Counted from the first letter of the stretch, positions 10,779 through 23,850 are shown. The stretch: 64,000 nt of DNA from Rhizophagus clarus (GCA_015698045.1 BLAL01000077.1:163986-227985), one strand, 5' to 3'. Translations and numbers: made by a program. The notes: a model not told the origin generated them from the letters alone.

Positions 10779-12650
10779 AATGAGTTAAATAAACAAATGT
10801 ATTCGGATAGTTTATTGACAGATTATGCATTGATCAAAAATTTACCAATTCCGCTATACAAACGTAATATATACAATACATTCGAATATGGGTAAACTTT
10901 ATGTATGTGGAATACAGATACAAAAACTTCATATTCCGAACTACCACATTATAAAGTATATCTTAATCCATTCTCCCACATGAATAACATAGGTGCATAT
11001 TCACACTCATATAAATCGAGATTCAAGATGCTTTAACCTTAGCTTTTTCTTTAACAGCAGTATTAACGATTATTGTTGAACTAATTAAGGTCGATGCTCA
11101 TTCAATAGATTAATTTAATAAATTGATAGATTCACTTGTTAAACAAGAACATTCTCGATTGACAATTTAGAAGTGATAATTTGCCTCAAATATCTGTTAT
11201 TTCTTTATAAATACAATTAGAATCAATATCAAACTTAGAAAATTTTTTAGGCCTATAAAATAATTTCCAGAATTTTAAATTTTTTTAAATCTTTCCCTAC
11301 AAAAAGTAATTATATTCAATATATATATATATATATATATATTTAGTTAAAGGATATACTTAGAGCTTTATTAAATTTCAGATCTATTACAATACAAAAT
11401 TTAAATATCAGAGCCTACCTATTCCCTTACAGGTTACAGATATGTCTATTATACCTATAGCCTACTCTCAAAAAATATAGTAGGAAGTCTATCTATAGAA
11501 TTATTCAAGAAAAAAGGGAGATAATAAAAATAATGAAAAATTTTAGAATCTAATAAAACAAAAAACAAAATATAAAGTGATCACTTCAATTCTGAGTAGA
11601 TTTCAAAAAATACTGAATTTTCATCCTGCTAATCTAATTAAATAAAATGTTTCAATAATACCTTCAGTCCATTTATAAGATATTTTACATTCAGCTTAAA
11701 GGACTGGTTATTTTAGTTTGAAAAATCTTTTTGTTAAGTCAACCAGAATTCAGAGTTTTATTATAATTCTTATTGTAATTGTTAATATTAAAATCTAAAG
11801 AAATGCAATTAGATCCAGAAGTCTTCTTTAAAGAAGTTTTATTCACATTACCAATTCAAGTGAATTTATAAAAATTCTTGAAGTTGAATAAAATAACAGC
11901 ATTAAAAGGCTTTTGTGTTATTCTAAAACTGTGAATTACTAATTCTGATAAAAATATTATCCTATATATTGAAGTAACCAATAAGTTTTTAAGTTTTATT
12001 TACTTTTTTAATAATTTTAAAGATTTGAAACTACTATTTATTAAAAACTGATATAGTCAGCCATTTAGGAATAAAGAAGCATTTGTTATATCATCTAAAA
12101 TATTATAAATAACAGCTTAAAATTTCTTATATTATTTCCTTTCTAAAAGATCTTGAGATGCCAAAAACTATCAAACTGGGATTTTCTTAAGGCTGACAGT
12201 TCAATCTTCTTTATTATAATATTTAAGACACTCATGATTTAAAATTAGTCTAATTTTTATTAATAAATATTTCTTATGCATCCTAATAGGTTAGTACTCA
12301 CTAAAATGATTTTGTTTCATTATTATAAATTTATAAGAAGTATATAATTATCCCATTTTGCTAGTATATCATAAACTACTCATATTGGCAGATTTGTCTT
12401 ATCGCCCAAATATGTTAAATTTTGTTATAAAAAGTATTATATAAGTTAAGGATATGCAATATTATGACCTAAAAAAAGTGTGTACAATTTTAAAAATGCA
12501 ATTGGTGCGGTTTTACTTTTGGCCAGAATTAACATAATTTTGGTCAAACTTAATGCATCGTCAGATTCTTCAATAATAAATAATTTTCATTAAAATACCC
12601 TAGCGTTAATCAGTTATCTGATCTGACCCGTTGATCTGACATATATTTAG
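10779..12650. other. Intergenic AT-rich DNA with a retroposon 3' tail relic
   Basis: No gene seen. The stretch 11340-11560 resembles the 3' untranslated tail of the retroposon at 21309-21600: both contain a 'tagcctaytctcaa' block followed by 'agaaagtct/ggaagtct' and an A-rich end. It is probably an old minus-strand retroposon tail. A TA dinucleotide run lies at 11320-11342. Confidence 0.5.
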
Positions 12651-12651
12651 G

Positions 12652-14458
12652 TCAAATAAATGTAAAAAAAACGCCAAAACTAATAGTTCTAGCATTTCTA
12701 TTATGTAAATTGAAAAAGAAAATGTTAGAACCATTTGTTCCAGTGTTTCTATTGTGCAAATTTGAAAAAAACGCTGGAACAAATGGTACCAATATTTCTA
12801 TTATGTAAATTGAGAAAAAAAAAATGCCAGAACTATTCATTTTGACGTTTCTTTATGTAAAATTGAAAAAAAAACACTGCAACAAATGGTACCAGTGTTT
12901 CTGTTATGTAAATTGAAAAAAAAGCCAGAACCATTTGTTCCGGTATTTCTTTCATGTAAAATCAAAAAAAATCGCCAGAACTATTTGTTCTGGCGTTTTT
13001 ATTATGTAAAGTTGAAAGAAAAACGCCAGAACCAGTTGCTCCAGCATTTCTATTGCGCAAAATTGAAAAAAAATGCTGAAACCATTTGTTCTGGCATTTC
13101 TTTATGTAAAATAAAAAAAACACTGAAACAAATGGTTCTGGCATTTCTATTATGTAAATTGAAAAAAAAACGTCTGAATTATTTGTTTCAGTGTTTCTAT
13201 TACGAAAATTTGAAAAAAAATGCTAGAACCATTGGTTCCAGCGTTTCTATTATGCAGATTGAAAAAAAATGCCGAAACTATTTGTTCTGGTATTTCTTTA
13301 TTTAAAATTGAAAAAAAAAATGCCAGAACAAATGGTTTCAGCGTTTCTATAATGTAAATTGAAAAAAAAATGCCAAAATTATTTGTTCTGGTGTTTCTTT
13401 ATTTAAAATTGAAAAAAAAACGCCAGAACAAATAGTTCTGGCATTTCTATAATATAATTAAAAAAAAATGCCAGAACGATTTGTTCCAATATTTCTTTCA
13501 TGTAAAATCAAAAAAAACGGCAGAACTATTTGTTCTGGCATTTCTATCATAAAAATTTGAAAAAAAATGCCAAAACAAATGGTTCTGGCATTTCTATTAT
13601 GTAAATTGAAAAAAAAAACGCCAAAACAAATGGTTCTAGCATTTCTTTCATGTAAAATTGAAAAAAAACGTCAGAACCATTTGTTCCAGTGTTTCTATTA
13701 CAAAAATTTGAAAAAAAATACTGGAGCCAATGGTTCTGGCATTTCTATTATGTAAATTGAAAAAAAATGCCAGAACCATTTGTTCTGGTGTTTCTTTCAT
13801 GTAAATCGAAAAAAAAACGCTAGAGCCAATGGTTCTGGCGTTTCTATTATGCAAATTTTAAAAAAAAATGCTGAAACTATTTGTTCTGATATTTCTTTAT
13901 TTAAAATTGAAAATAAAATGCCAGAACAAATGGTTCTGGCGTTTCTATAATGTAAATTGAAAAAAAAATGTCAGAACTATTTATTTCGGCGTTTCTATTA
14001 TGAAAATTCGAAAAAAAATGCCAGAGCTAATAGTTCTGGTGTTTCTATTATGTAAATTGAAAAAAAAAACACTGGAACCATTTGTTCTGGCATTTCTTTA
14101 TGTAAAATTGAAAAAAAAACGCTAGAACAAATGGTTCCAGCGTTTCTATTATGAAGATTCGAAAAAAAAATGCTGGAGTCAATGGTTCTGGCATTTCTAT
14201 TATGTAAATTGGAAAAAAAATGCTGGAACTATTTGTTCTGGCGTTTCTTTATGTAAAATTGAAAAAAAACGCCAGAACAAATGGTTCTGGTGTTTCTATT
14301 ATGAAGATTCGAAAAAAAATGCTAGAGCCAATGGTTTTGACGTTTCTATTATATAAATTGGAAAAAAAATGCCAGAACCATTTGTTCTGGCGTTTTTTTA
14401 TATACAGTAAAAATGAAAAAAACGCCAGAACAAATGGTTTTGGCGTTTCTAAAATCAT
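12652..14458. repeat. Palindromic minisatellite, roughly 35 units of about 51 bp
   Basis: Tandem units combine an inverted-repeat core, GCCAGAAC-CATTTG-TTCTGGC (many variants, in some units perfectly complementary), with a linker of the form TTTCTATTATGTAAATTG plus an A-run of 7-10. Spacing between linkers measured at 12695, 12746, 12795 and 12848 is 49-53 bases. As the core is self-complementary, each unit could fold into a hairpin in DNA or RNA. The near 51-bp period (17 codons) leaves long open frames on both strands, but these read as repetitive low-complexity protein and are best seen as by-products. No transposon ends are evident next to it. Confidence 0.9.
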
Positions 14459-15029
14459 GTAAAACTAATAATCAAATAAAAAAACGTTTTTTTTATACTA
14501 ATATAAATTGCCGTAACTTAATAATAAAATAGGTTTAGACACGTCAAATCATCTGATCATAAAAAGACACATGTGATACTAATCTAAAAATAACATATTC
14601 CTTTTACATCGACTCATAATTTAAGCTTACTAAAATTGGCAAATGTTCTATTTGGTATTCCTACCTGTTTTGGTTTTTCAGTTTACCAAACAAGATTTAT
14701 CGATATCAATAACTGATAAAAAAATATCTGCGACAGTTTTAAAAAAAAATCAATAATTTTTTTTTATAAAAAATTAGTTAAAACCATTTTATTCTTTAAT
14801 AAAAACTTTAATTTTATAATTAACTTTTCACCATATGGAACTTTTTTATAAATATTTTTCAATTATAAAAAACGAAAAAAAACATTATTTTTTTTTCAAT
14901 TATCTTTTAGCGAAACATATTACTAATGTTTTATTCTATCATATAATTTGGTAAAAATTCCAATAATACTTTTTTTTTAAAAATATTTTTTTTTCCAACA
15001 AAACTATAAAAAATTAATTTTTTTTTATG
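14459..15029. other. AT-rich spacer between repeat arrays
   Basis: Poly-A and poly-T runs; nothing coding and no repeat structure found. Confidence 0.5.
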
Positions 15030-15790
15030 TTTAGGATGTTTCTTGGACTTGGAAATACTTGGAATTCGGCCTCTTGGATACCTGACATGGAAATGTAAAC
15101 AGAAATGTAAGTAGAATGGGAAGTGAGAGGGAATTTTTTGAATTGGAAATGTTACTAACTTTCCCTTTCTTTTTTTTATTTTTAAGAGCTTTCAACTGTG
15201 ACCTATTGAATACCAGAAGGATGAATAGTGAGTATACATAGAATGGGAAGGAGGATGATATTTTTTAAAAAATTGGAAATGTTACTAATGTTTCCTTTCT
15301 TGTTTTTTCTTTAGGGACATGGACTTTAGCTTCTTGGATATTGGGCTTTAGCAGAAATATAAATATAGTGGTTGAATGAGATGGGCCTTTTTTTGATTTG
15401 AGAACATTACTGACATTTTCTTTCTTTTTTTTTTCTTTAGAGACATGGACTTCAACCTTCTTTTGATACCAGATTTCAGTGGGAATGTAAGTAGAATGGA
15501 AGGGAGATTCTTTTTTTGATTTAAGAACATTATTAATAATCCTTTTTTGTTTTTTTTTTAGGGCAGATTTCAGCTTCTTTGATGTTGAGTTTTGGCAGAA
15601 ATGTGAACATAGTGGTTGAATGAGAGAGGCCTTCTTTTGATTTAGAACATTACTGACGGGATTTTTCCTTTTTTTTCTTTAGGGATGTGAACTTTAGCTT
15701 TTCTTTGATACCAGACTTCAATGGGAATGTAAGTAGAATGGAGGAGAGGTTCTTTTTTTTTTCTTTAGGATACCTGGATTTGTGTTTTTT
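15030..15790 (+). repeat. Tandem array of about seven ~120-bp units with splice-site-like borders
   Basis: Each unit has a pyrimidine tract ending in AG (for example TTTTTTTTTCTTTAG at 15427-15440), a GC-richer block such as GACATGGACTTCAACCTTCT, and in several units a GTAAGTAGAATGG donor-like site directly after 'gggaat'. Two complete blocks between AG and GTAAGT (about 15441-15486 and 15684-15729) are each 46 bases. Units alternate between two types, one ending 'gggaatGTAAGTAGAATGG' and one ending 'gcagaaat...tagtggttgaatgag', so the higher-order period is about 240 bp. Not divisible by three, so the blocks would not splice in constant frame. No start codon context was found. Confidence 0.7.
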
Positions 15791-18700
15791 AGCAATTACC
15801 TATTAGTACTAGAATTTGGGATTCTGAACAAGAAATATCAAGATAAAAGGGGGAGAGTATTTTATTTTAACATTTCTTTTCATTTTCCTTTGGAAATATC
15901 CACTTGTATTTGAACAGTGAATTTTATATAAATAGCATATATTATATATTATACTTAAAAGTATAAAATAGTGTATATAATGTTTATAAATGATTATAAA
16001 AGTAATAAAAAATTGATGCATATCGGCAGATTTGTTTTTTTATAATCAACATAATTTTATGATATGGATCACATATCAATATTAAATACGTTTGAAAGTA
16101 TATAAAAATTCTTATATTGCGTAAAATTAGATAAATGTAAATTAGATAATTTTATAAAATTTATCATGAAAAAAAATTTTTTTAATAATATTCAGAGTCG
16201 TAAATACTTTTATATTCATAGCTACTGTGACTATATAAATTTTTATTTTACTCTTTATTTTATTAAAGTACACTTACTTTCTAATAATATACATTAAAAT
16301 TACTATACAGGTGAGAAATGGGTTTTTTGTTAGTAAAATAGGTTTTTGGCATCTATTTTACATTGAATAATTTAAGTTTTGCAAATGTAAATTTTTTACT
16401 CAACTTATTATTTAGTCAAATGACAGTCTATCAAGTGACTTTTTAGTATTACAGATCAGGTTTGGGTAATAAAAATTATAAAAATCATCAAAATTTAATA
16501 ATTAATGCAAGGTAAACAAATCCGCCGATATGTAAATCTAATAATTATACCTGTTCTTTTCTTAGATATACTTGTATTCAAATTATTTTTATATTATGAA
16601 ATTACATAATTCCATAATTCTATAATTATTAAGTAATTTATTAGGAAAGATTTGAATTCTGTATTTAATTTCAGATTCCATATTTAATTTTATATTACAA
16701 AAATATTTGGCTAAAATTAACCTAAATTTTGGCCAAATTATATTTAGTTGTCTGATTTTGATAATGTTACCATCATTCGATTTATCTCATCAAGACAAAT
16801 CTAATGATAATAAGAATGTAAAAAACTAATCATTAAATCGTACTCTAATACCAATAATCACACAATGAGATAACTCTGTTAATATTGATATTAAAGTGCT
16901 GTAATATATATCATTAGATTCATCTTGATGAGATGAATTAAAGAGTATAAAATCATTAAAATTAGATCACTGGATCTGAAAATATTCATACTTCTGTACT
17001 ATTATACAAATTTTAGAATTTTGAAGTGTATAATTACAGATTTACGTAATTAATTATATATTTATATAATTTAGTAATTTCAGATTTCAGATCTACCAAT
17101 TGAATTTTAGAAACAACTATATTCTAAAAGGTAATAACCAGTAATGATAACATTTTTATTAGTAAAAAATTTGTCTGTTTCTTTCTGTTTTAATTTTTTT
17201 TCATTATAATTAGATATTAAAGTAGACTTAAAGTTACAATTTAATAGCCTAAGTGGTTTAAGAAAAGAAAAAAGTGTATCATTATTAAAAATAACTGTTT
17301 TTAATTAATTCTGGAAATTCAAAATATATTTAAAATAAGTATTAATTTTAATTTACAATACAGTTATCTCTTTTTACAGCGAACCTCAATATAATAAAAA
17401 TTACTATATAACGAATTGTTAATATAGGATAGATATTAACATATAAAAAAACTCTTGATTAACCAAATTTTATTAATTATGAACTGTTCCTATGAAAAAA
17501 TTGGATAAGGAATTTATATGTTTTTTTATACAAAAAAAGTCATATGAATATTGTATGATTATCATATAATAAACGTAGATTTTTTGTAAAAAAAATATAT
17601 GTAAAAAAATACATAATACAGAAATCTGTCTAATTCTGTATCATAAAATTATGGTTTATATACTAAAAAATACTAAAAAATACTGAAATTATACATTTTT
17701 TTAATGTAATTTATAATATAAAATTTTATTTAATTTAATTTTTAAATAATAATATTTTCATTGAATATATTTTATAATATTATCAAATCAATATTTAAAT
17801 AATAAATAAATAAATAATATTTTATTCAATACAAATATTTTATTTTTTACTATATTTCTTTAACTCTATTAAAAACTAAACTCTCCCTATATTGAACCAT
17901 AGCTACAATAATTCTAGAATTATCCTATGTTAATCTTTAAAATTTGGCATTTCTACAAAAAAACATGAAAAAAAACAGTTCACAAAAAGAAATCAACTTA
18001 TGAGAAAGAAATCAATCTGCAGAGAAAGAAATCAACTTATAAAGAAAGAAATCAACTTATAAAGAAAGTAACCAACCTACGAAAAAAAAAATCAACCTGT
18101 GAAAAGGAAATAACTTACAAAAAGAACTGATTCATGACAGAGAAAAAGAAGTCTTAAAACTGATCTACTATAAAAAGAGAAACTAAATTACCTATGAAAG
18201 TAAAAAAATTCAGAATTAATCTACAAAAAAAAAAAGTCTTTAAAGTGTCTTACAAAAAAAAAAGAATGAACTAACTTACAAAAAGAAAATAAATCTGAAC
18301 CTAACCTTTAAAAAGAAAAAGATTCTTATCTTATAAGAAAATTAAACAAAAAAAAAATATTAACTTTAATATAAAAAAATTATCTTTAACAAAAAAAAAA
18401 TACTTTATAAAAGAAAAGAAAATGAGATGGACAGAAAATGAATGATAAAAATAAAAAAATTTTTTTAACAAAGCTGAAGAAAATAAAGTAAAATAAAAAT
18501 AAAAAATAAAAAATAAAAAGAACCAAAAACAAAAATTTTTTTAAAAAAAGGTGGAAAAAAAAATAAATTTTTTTAAAAAGAAGGGATTGAGATAAAGAGT
18601 AAAATAGAAAGAAAAAACTTTTTATTTTTTATCAAAAAACATCAAGAAAAAAAAATTTTTTTTTAGAAGAAAGTTAAAGGGAAAAAAGAAAAAAAATATG

Positions 18701-19329
18701 GAAAATAAAAAAAGGAAAGTATAAATAAAAAATGGGAAGGAAAATAAAAAACATATCATAATAAAACAATAATCACGTGATCACATGTTATAATACCTGA
18801 TATAAAATGACAATAAAATTTATAAGTTTAAAAATTCTGTATAAATTCCATATAGACATATACATTTTATATATATTAATTTTTTTGAAAAAATGTTCAA
18901 AAATAAATTATGTATTAAATATATGGAATTGTTATATAGAATCTATAAAAACGTATGTTAATTATATATGAAATGCATTATTTTTATATATGAATTTCTT
19001 ATAGGATGTATACTATTATATGAAATAAAGTTACAAAACAGCATATATAAAGATGATCCTTTTTATAACAAATTTTTTTCAGTAAAATGAGGATTACTAA
19101 TATACCAATGACCTTATGATTATTTAATAAAAGGATAATTTTTTTAAATATATAATTTATGAAAGGCATAGAATGCTTTTATAAAAGATGTTTAACAAAT
19201 CATTTTAATAATGTCAAAATATTAAATTTTATCTTTAATTTTATTAGCTTTGCATTTGTGCATCAGAGTTAACTTCATCCAACATTCCTATAAAAATAAA
19301 AATAGGAAGTTTTTTAAAAAAAATAATAA
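15791..19329. other. AT-rich desert
   Basis: No coding region or RNA gene seen over 3.5 kb. It contains short tandem motifs (AAAGAAATCAACTTAT, about 17990-18120), long purine-rich low-complexity DNA (18350-18750) and an ATCACGTGATCACATG motif near 18773. Scattered 'ttggccaaa' and 'tctgatc' motifs near 16700 and 12540 resemble each other, but no ends could be defined. Confidence 0.5.
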
Positions 19330-20290
19330 TAACACCTCCTCCAGCTTTCCTTTATCTTAATTCCAAAAATCTGATCATATTTTTATTTGGCAATACTACA
19401 AAAAACAAAAATTAAATAACTTAATTAATTAGAAATAATAATGAAAAACATCTTCTCAACCTTCCTTTATCTTAATTTCAAAACTCCGGTCATGCTTTTT
19501 ATCTAGTAATACTACAAAAAAGAAAAAAAATAAATTAAATAACTTAATTAGAAATAATGATAAAAGACATCTTTTTAATTTTTCTTTACCTTAATTCCAA
19601 AAGTCTGGTCATGCTTTTCATCTAGCAACACTATAAAAAAAAAATTAAATAACTTAAATAACGATAAAAAATATTTTTTCCAACTTCTCTTACCTTAATT
19701 TCATCAGTTTAATCATGTTTTTCGTTTGGCAATACTACAAAAAAGAAAAAAAAATAAATAATTAAAAAAAAATACTAAAAAACACTTCTCCTAATCCCTT
19801 CCTTTACCTTAATTCCAAAAGTTCAGTCATACTTTTTGTTTGACAACACTACAAAAAAAAAAATTAATTATTAAAAATAATGATGAAAAACACTTCCCTT
19901 AACTTTTTTTACCTTAATTCTATAAGTCTAATCATATTTTTCATCTGACAACACTACAAAAAAGAAAAAATATAAATAATTAGAAAAAACACTGAAAAAT
20001 ATTTCCCTCAAACCCCCTTACCTTAATTCCAAAAATCTAATTATGCTTTTTGTTTAATAATACTACAAAAAAAAATTAAATAATTAAAAATAATGATAAA
20101 AAACACTTTTCCCAACCTCCTTTACTTTAATTTCATAAGTCTGATTATATTTTTTATCTGGCAACATTATAAAAAAGAAAAAAAATAAATAATTAGAAAA
20201 AACACTGCAAAACATTTTCTTTAAACCCTTCCTTACTTTTATTCTAAAAGTCTGATCATGTTTTTTATCCAGCAACATTACAAAAAAAAA
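19330..20290 (-). repeat. Nine-unit tandem array (~110 bp) with splice-site-like borders
   Basis: Read on the minus strand, units contain a T-rich tract ending (A)TAG or GTAG, a 41-base block, then GTAAGG/GTAAAG. An example block reads TGTTGCTAGATGAAAAGCAT followed by GACCAGACTTTTGGAATTAAG (19581-19621). Nine copies are found near 19345, 19462, 19581, 19690, 19805, 19905, 20018, 20126 and 20236. The block is more conserved than the spacers. In the first two units the donor reads ATAAAG, in the last the acceptor AG reads AA. The T-rich tracts lie just upstream of the block in the minus sense, as for real 3' splice sites. 41 is not a multiple of three. Confidence 0.7.
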
Positions 20291-21295
20291 TAAATTTTTT
20301 TTTTTTGCAACAAAGATTACTAAATATACCAACAACTTTATTGTAATATAACTTAAATTAAATTGTATACATAAACAAATTTAGTCAGCTAGAGATTAAA
20401 AAATAATACATATTTAACTTTTGAAAAGGAGTAGCCTAGGTGGGATTCCAGATAATTATAATTGAGGTTATATCTGACTATGATTTTAAACTTTACGTAT
20501 CATTAATCATAATATTTTATTAATCTAATATTACTATAAAATATTATAGGAAAAAATGCAGCTTTTAAAAGAAAAATCTTTTAATATTAAAATATTTTAG
20601 ATTTATTAATTAGAAATATAAATAAATCTATATAACATAGTAAAATTTTGGGAATTTTTATACACTTTTTCACTTTCAATATATATAGAAATATACAAAA
20701 AAATAAAAATTATTATTAATAAATAGAATTTTGTAATTCAATACCATGGCGTTGAATTGCAAAATCCTAATAAATATTACTTTTCAGATTACAAAATTAT
20801 AGATAATAAAATGATGAATATTTTTACAAAGTTTTATACCTATAGCTTTTAAAGTACACTTGGGATGACAAAGGCAAATTTTTACTATAGTAGATATAAC
20901 CTTTGTTATAATTGTTTAGAATCCTGTCTAAGTAAAAATACTTATTCCTAAATAGGACTGAAAAAACATACTGAGTAAGGAGAAACAAGAGAATATGTAT
21001 ACTACTAATAATACTGAGCAAAACTATTTTTCCCAATCCAAAATATTTCAGATTTTTTTTAAAAGACTAAATTTATTCTAAAACCTAAACTTATTCTAAA
21101 ACTTAAATGTATATCCAAAATGATAAATATATTTATTTTTTTATTATTTTTTTTTTTTAATGATCTATATATGCTTTTATTGATATTTAGTTTATATATC
21201 ATATAAACAATTTATCAGAAGCTATATCCACCCTGACCTGCAGAATGCGATCATCAAAATATAATTTAAAATAATAAATATAAATATAAAATATT
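20291..21295. other. AT-rich spacer
   Basis: Nothing recognised. A minus-strand frame at 20824-21036 is hydrophobic but lacks similarity that I can name. Confidence 0.45.
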
Positions 21296-21905
21296 ATAAA
21301 ATTAACTATTTTTTTTTTTTTTTGGTCAAAACAAATACATAAGTTTATTAAAATTAAGGAGAACCTTTAATTACAAAATAAAATATATACTGTTTCATCT
21401 ACCAGGATCGCAACTACAAGTGACAAGTACCTGTCATGACCAATTATAATAGCCTATTCTCAACGGTGTAATAGAAAGTCTAATTATAGATTTAAGGGAT
21501 AAAGGAAACAAAAAAGAAAAAGAAACATTCTAGAAAAATAACAAAATAAAGCGAAAACATGATTAAATCCAAAGATTCTTAAGTTAAAAGTCGTTAAACT
21601 AGGATCCTGAATAATATATATATAGGTCAGATGAAAATTTCAAAATTTACTATGATCAATAAGCAAATTATTTTAGGTTCTGCTAAGCAAACTCTTATTA
21701 TAACCTTTGAATTTTTTATTCTGCTAAGCAATTTTTTTTCTGACATATATAACTTTATTTAAGTATAAAAAAATAATTTAATTATAATAAATATATATAT
21801 ATTAATAGTAAATTAATTTTTTATATCATTGCGAAAAAAAATTGTGAAATTAATTCACTAAATATTAATAAATTAATAATATAAAATGATATACCAACTT
21901 CAGAA

Positions 21906-23850
21906 TTTTTTTTTTTTTTTTTTTTTTTAAGGCATTGATAATGCATAAGCTTTTATTTACTTTATATGATAGGCTCCATAGGAGCTGTACAAAAGTATTA
22001 AGACATGTTATTAATCTAAAAGACTGGTTCAATCAGAATTGCCTATAATTAATAATAACGAACATAAGGGTAAAATGTAAAAAAAAATTAAAATTTGGAT
22101 CTATCCTAGCACTAAAGATAAAAATTCTATCGAAACGGTTGGTCATTATCATAACAAAAATACTATCAGATTCCTTATTTGGCCGTTCTCTTTAATAGAG
22201 TTTCCAATACTTCATTCATTCGTACGATCTCAGCTAAAATCGTCTTCTTTGAAGTAGAGGACCTTTTTGACTTAGATTTGGATTCTTGCTGTCATAGTCA
22301 GGATTTGCAGAGTCTTGCCGATTATTAGTACTGGACGAATAATGTTGATGAGAGGACTGGCCTCTACTGTTTTTAATTGAAATATTATTAGTACCAGTTG
22401 TCATCTGCTCAGAGGACCGCTTTTTAGTGCTGTTATTTGGGGAGGAAAGGTTAATACTTTGAGTCTTCCCATTGCTCTTATTATGATTAGACTTCGTCGG
22501 TTTTCTAGGGTTGTGAGAGGGGGAGGTATGACGAGTCCAATCAATAATTACGCTATTCCAAACGCTTGAAGTATTTATTAACTGATGTAAGTCGTTCCAA
22601 TTTGATAAATATTCAATTATTTTACTCTTCCCATCTGGTAATTTTACTTCTTTGAACATATTAATTTTGTGGGAGATTAGATAGGCTTCATTATCTTTGT
22701 GAACTAGCGCAGCTGACGTCATGCTCTCTGGAGGATTCAGTATAGTCGCTTGGTACCTTTCACGTTCATTTCGTTCTTGCAAGGATCAGGATGCTGGAAA
22801 CCATCTTACAGGGTTACCCATTAAAGGTACCATCCAATGTTTTTCATAATTCCTAAAAAGTTCTGCCATCTTAAACTTAACACGGAGTGTCTTGTATTTC
22901 TTTTGCCTTTTGACAGTCATAGAGATGACCTTTCTCCATGTAGATAGCGCATTTATAATAGTGATATTGTCACATTTAGCAGGGATGTCGTATACTATGA
23001 TATCTCGAATGAAGGCCTGAAAATTAGGAGCAGAAAGATATCCAGTAATGACCGTAGATGCTTCATTCTTTACTACCGTTCTTGTATTCAGTATGTCTTG
23101 CGACTTAACCTTTTTTTCAGGCGTCGGAATAAGATTTTCTTGACCTGTCATCGTGTTTCGCGTGGGGAAGTAAACTTTTTGGCAAGTGGATCCAGAGAGA
23201 AGGCCGAACTTTTGTTAGCTTTAGCAGCTTCACATTCAGCTTTAGCCTTCTTTCGTTGTTTCTTCTTTTGCGATTTAGTTAATACAGGCTGAAAACTTGT
23301 TTCATCTTTTGATTCTTTTGTGATCGGCATCGTGTTAGATGTTGATTGGTCCACCTCTGGCTGAGATATTTCCATATTCATCGAGGCGTTTTGGTCAGAG
23401 TTTTTCATTGGTGCATCTATTATTGACTCCTTTCCTTTTTTGGTTTCAGGCTGAGTGTCCTCTAGCAAAGGCTTCGCAGCCTTATGAAAAGTGACTGCGG
23501 AGACATGAAGAATATAGTCGAGGAGAAAAGGACAGACGTCCCAGTATTTTGCTAACTCTAGTGGTAGTTAGTCAGGGTAACGAGAACCTATAGGTATCTG
23601 GAGGGGCGTATCATCTTGTATATTTCAGGAACTTTTACGAGGCCACAATACTCGCAAAGTTTGTTAGTCGCCCTCTAATATTTCCATAAGTATAGCGATT
23701 ATTCTTACTTGTAGTGTTTTAACGAACTCTAGTCTTGTATTCATAATGTTTGGTAGTGACATAGTTATAAAAAGTGTTATTCCCGTCGACTTTACTCAGA
23801 AAAATGAAAAATAAATTTCGCTGAAAATTTGGTCTGAATGATCGTTGGTT
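21906..23850 (-). mobile_element. ORF1-only (half-LINE) retroposon with poly(A) and target duplication
   Basis: Starts in minus sense near 23850 and ends in a 23-base poly(A) (T-run 21906-21928). The flanks AACTTCAGAA occur at 21896-21905 and 23851-23860 (plus some Ts that cannot be assigned). The whole 1.94 kb encodes one ORF1-type protein and then a 3' untranslated region of about 240 bases; no endonuclease, reverse transcriptase or RNase H is present. This is the layout of HAL1 (half-a-LINE) elements of mammals, mobilised in trans by a full LINE. Confidence 0.85.
22170..23468 (-). pseudogene. LINE ORF1 (gag-like RNA-binding) protein
   Basis: Three consecutive frames. 23468-23148: acidic N-terminal region with a Lys-rich stretch (KSQKKKQRKKAKAECEAAKA). 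23151-22786, overlapping the first by ATGA: core with FIRDIIVYDIPAKCDNITII, ALSTWRKVISMTVKRQKKYK and WMVPLMGNPVRWFPAS. This resembles an RNA-recognition-type fold used by LINE ORF1 proteins. A TGA (22788-22786) then interrupts the same frame, which continues as SLQERNERERYQATILNPPE; the stop sits where related proteins carry Trp, as I recall the family. Polar Ser/Asn/Lys-rich tail follows, and after a frame change a terminal helix ILAEIVRMNEVLETLLKRTA (22225-22170). Likely non-functional now. Confidence 0.72.

Noticed and set aside
12652-14458. CRISPR array
   Set aside because: Repeats are imperfect, spacers are also repeats, and the organism is eukaryotic.
12886-14462. Long open frames on both strands of the minisatellite
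   Set aside because: The ~51-bp period keeps frames open by itself; the products are repetitive, occur on both strands, and have no start context or domain.
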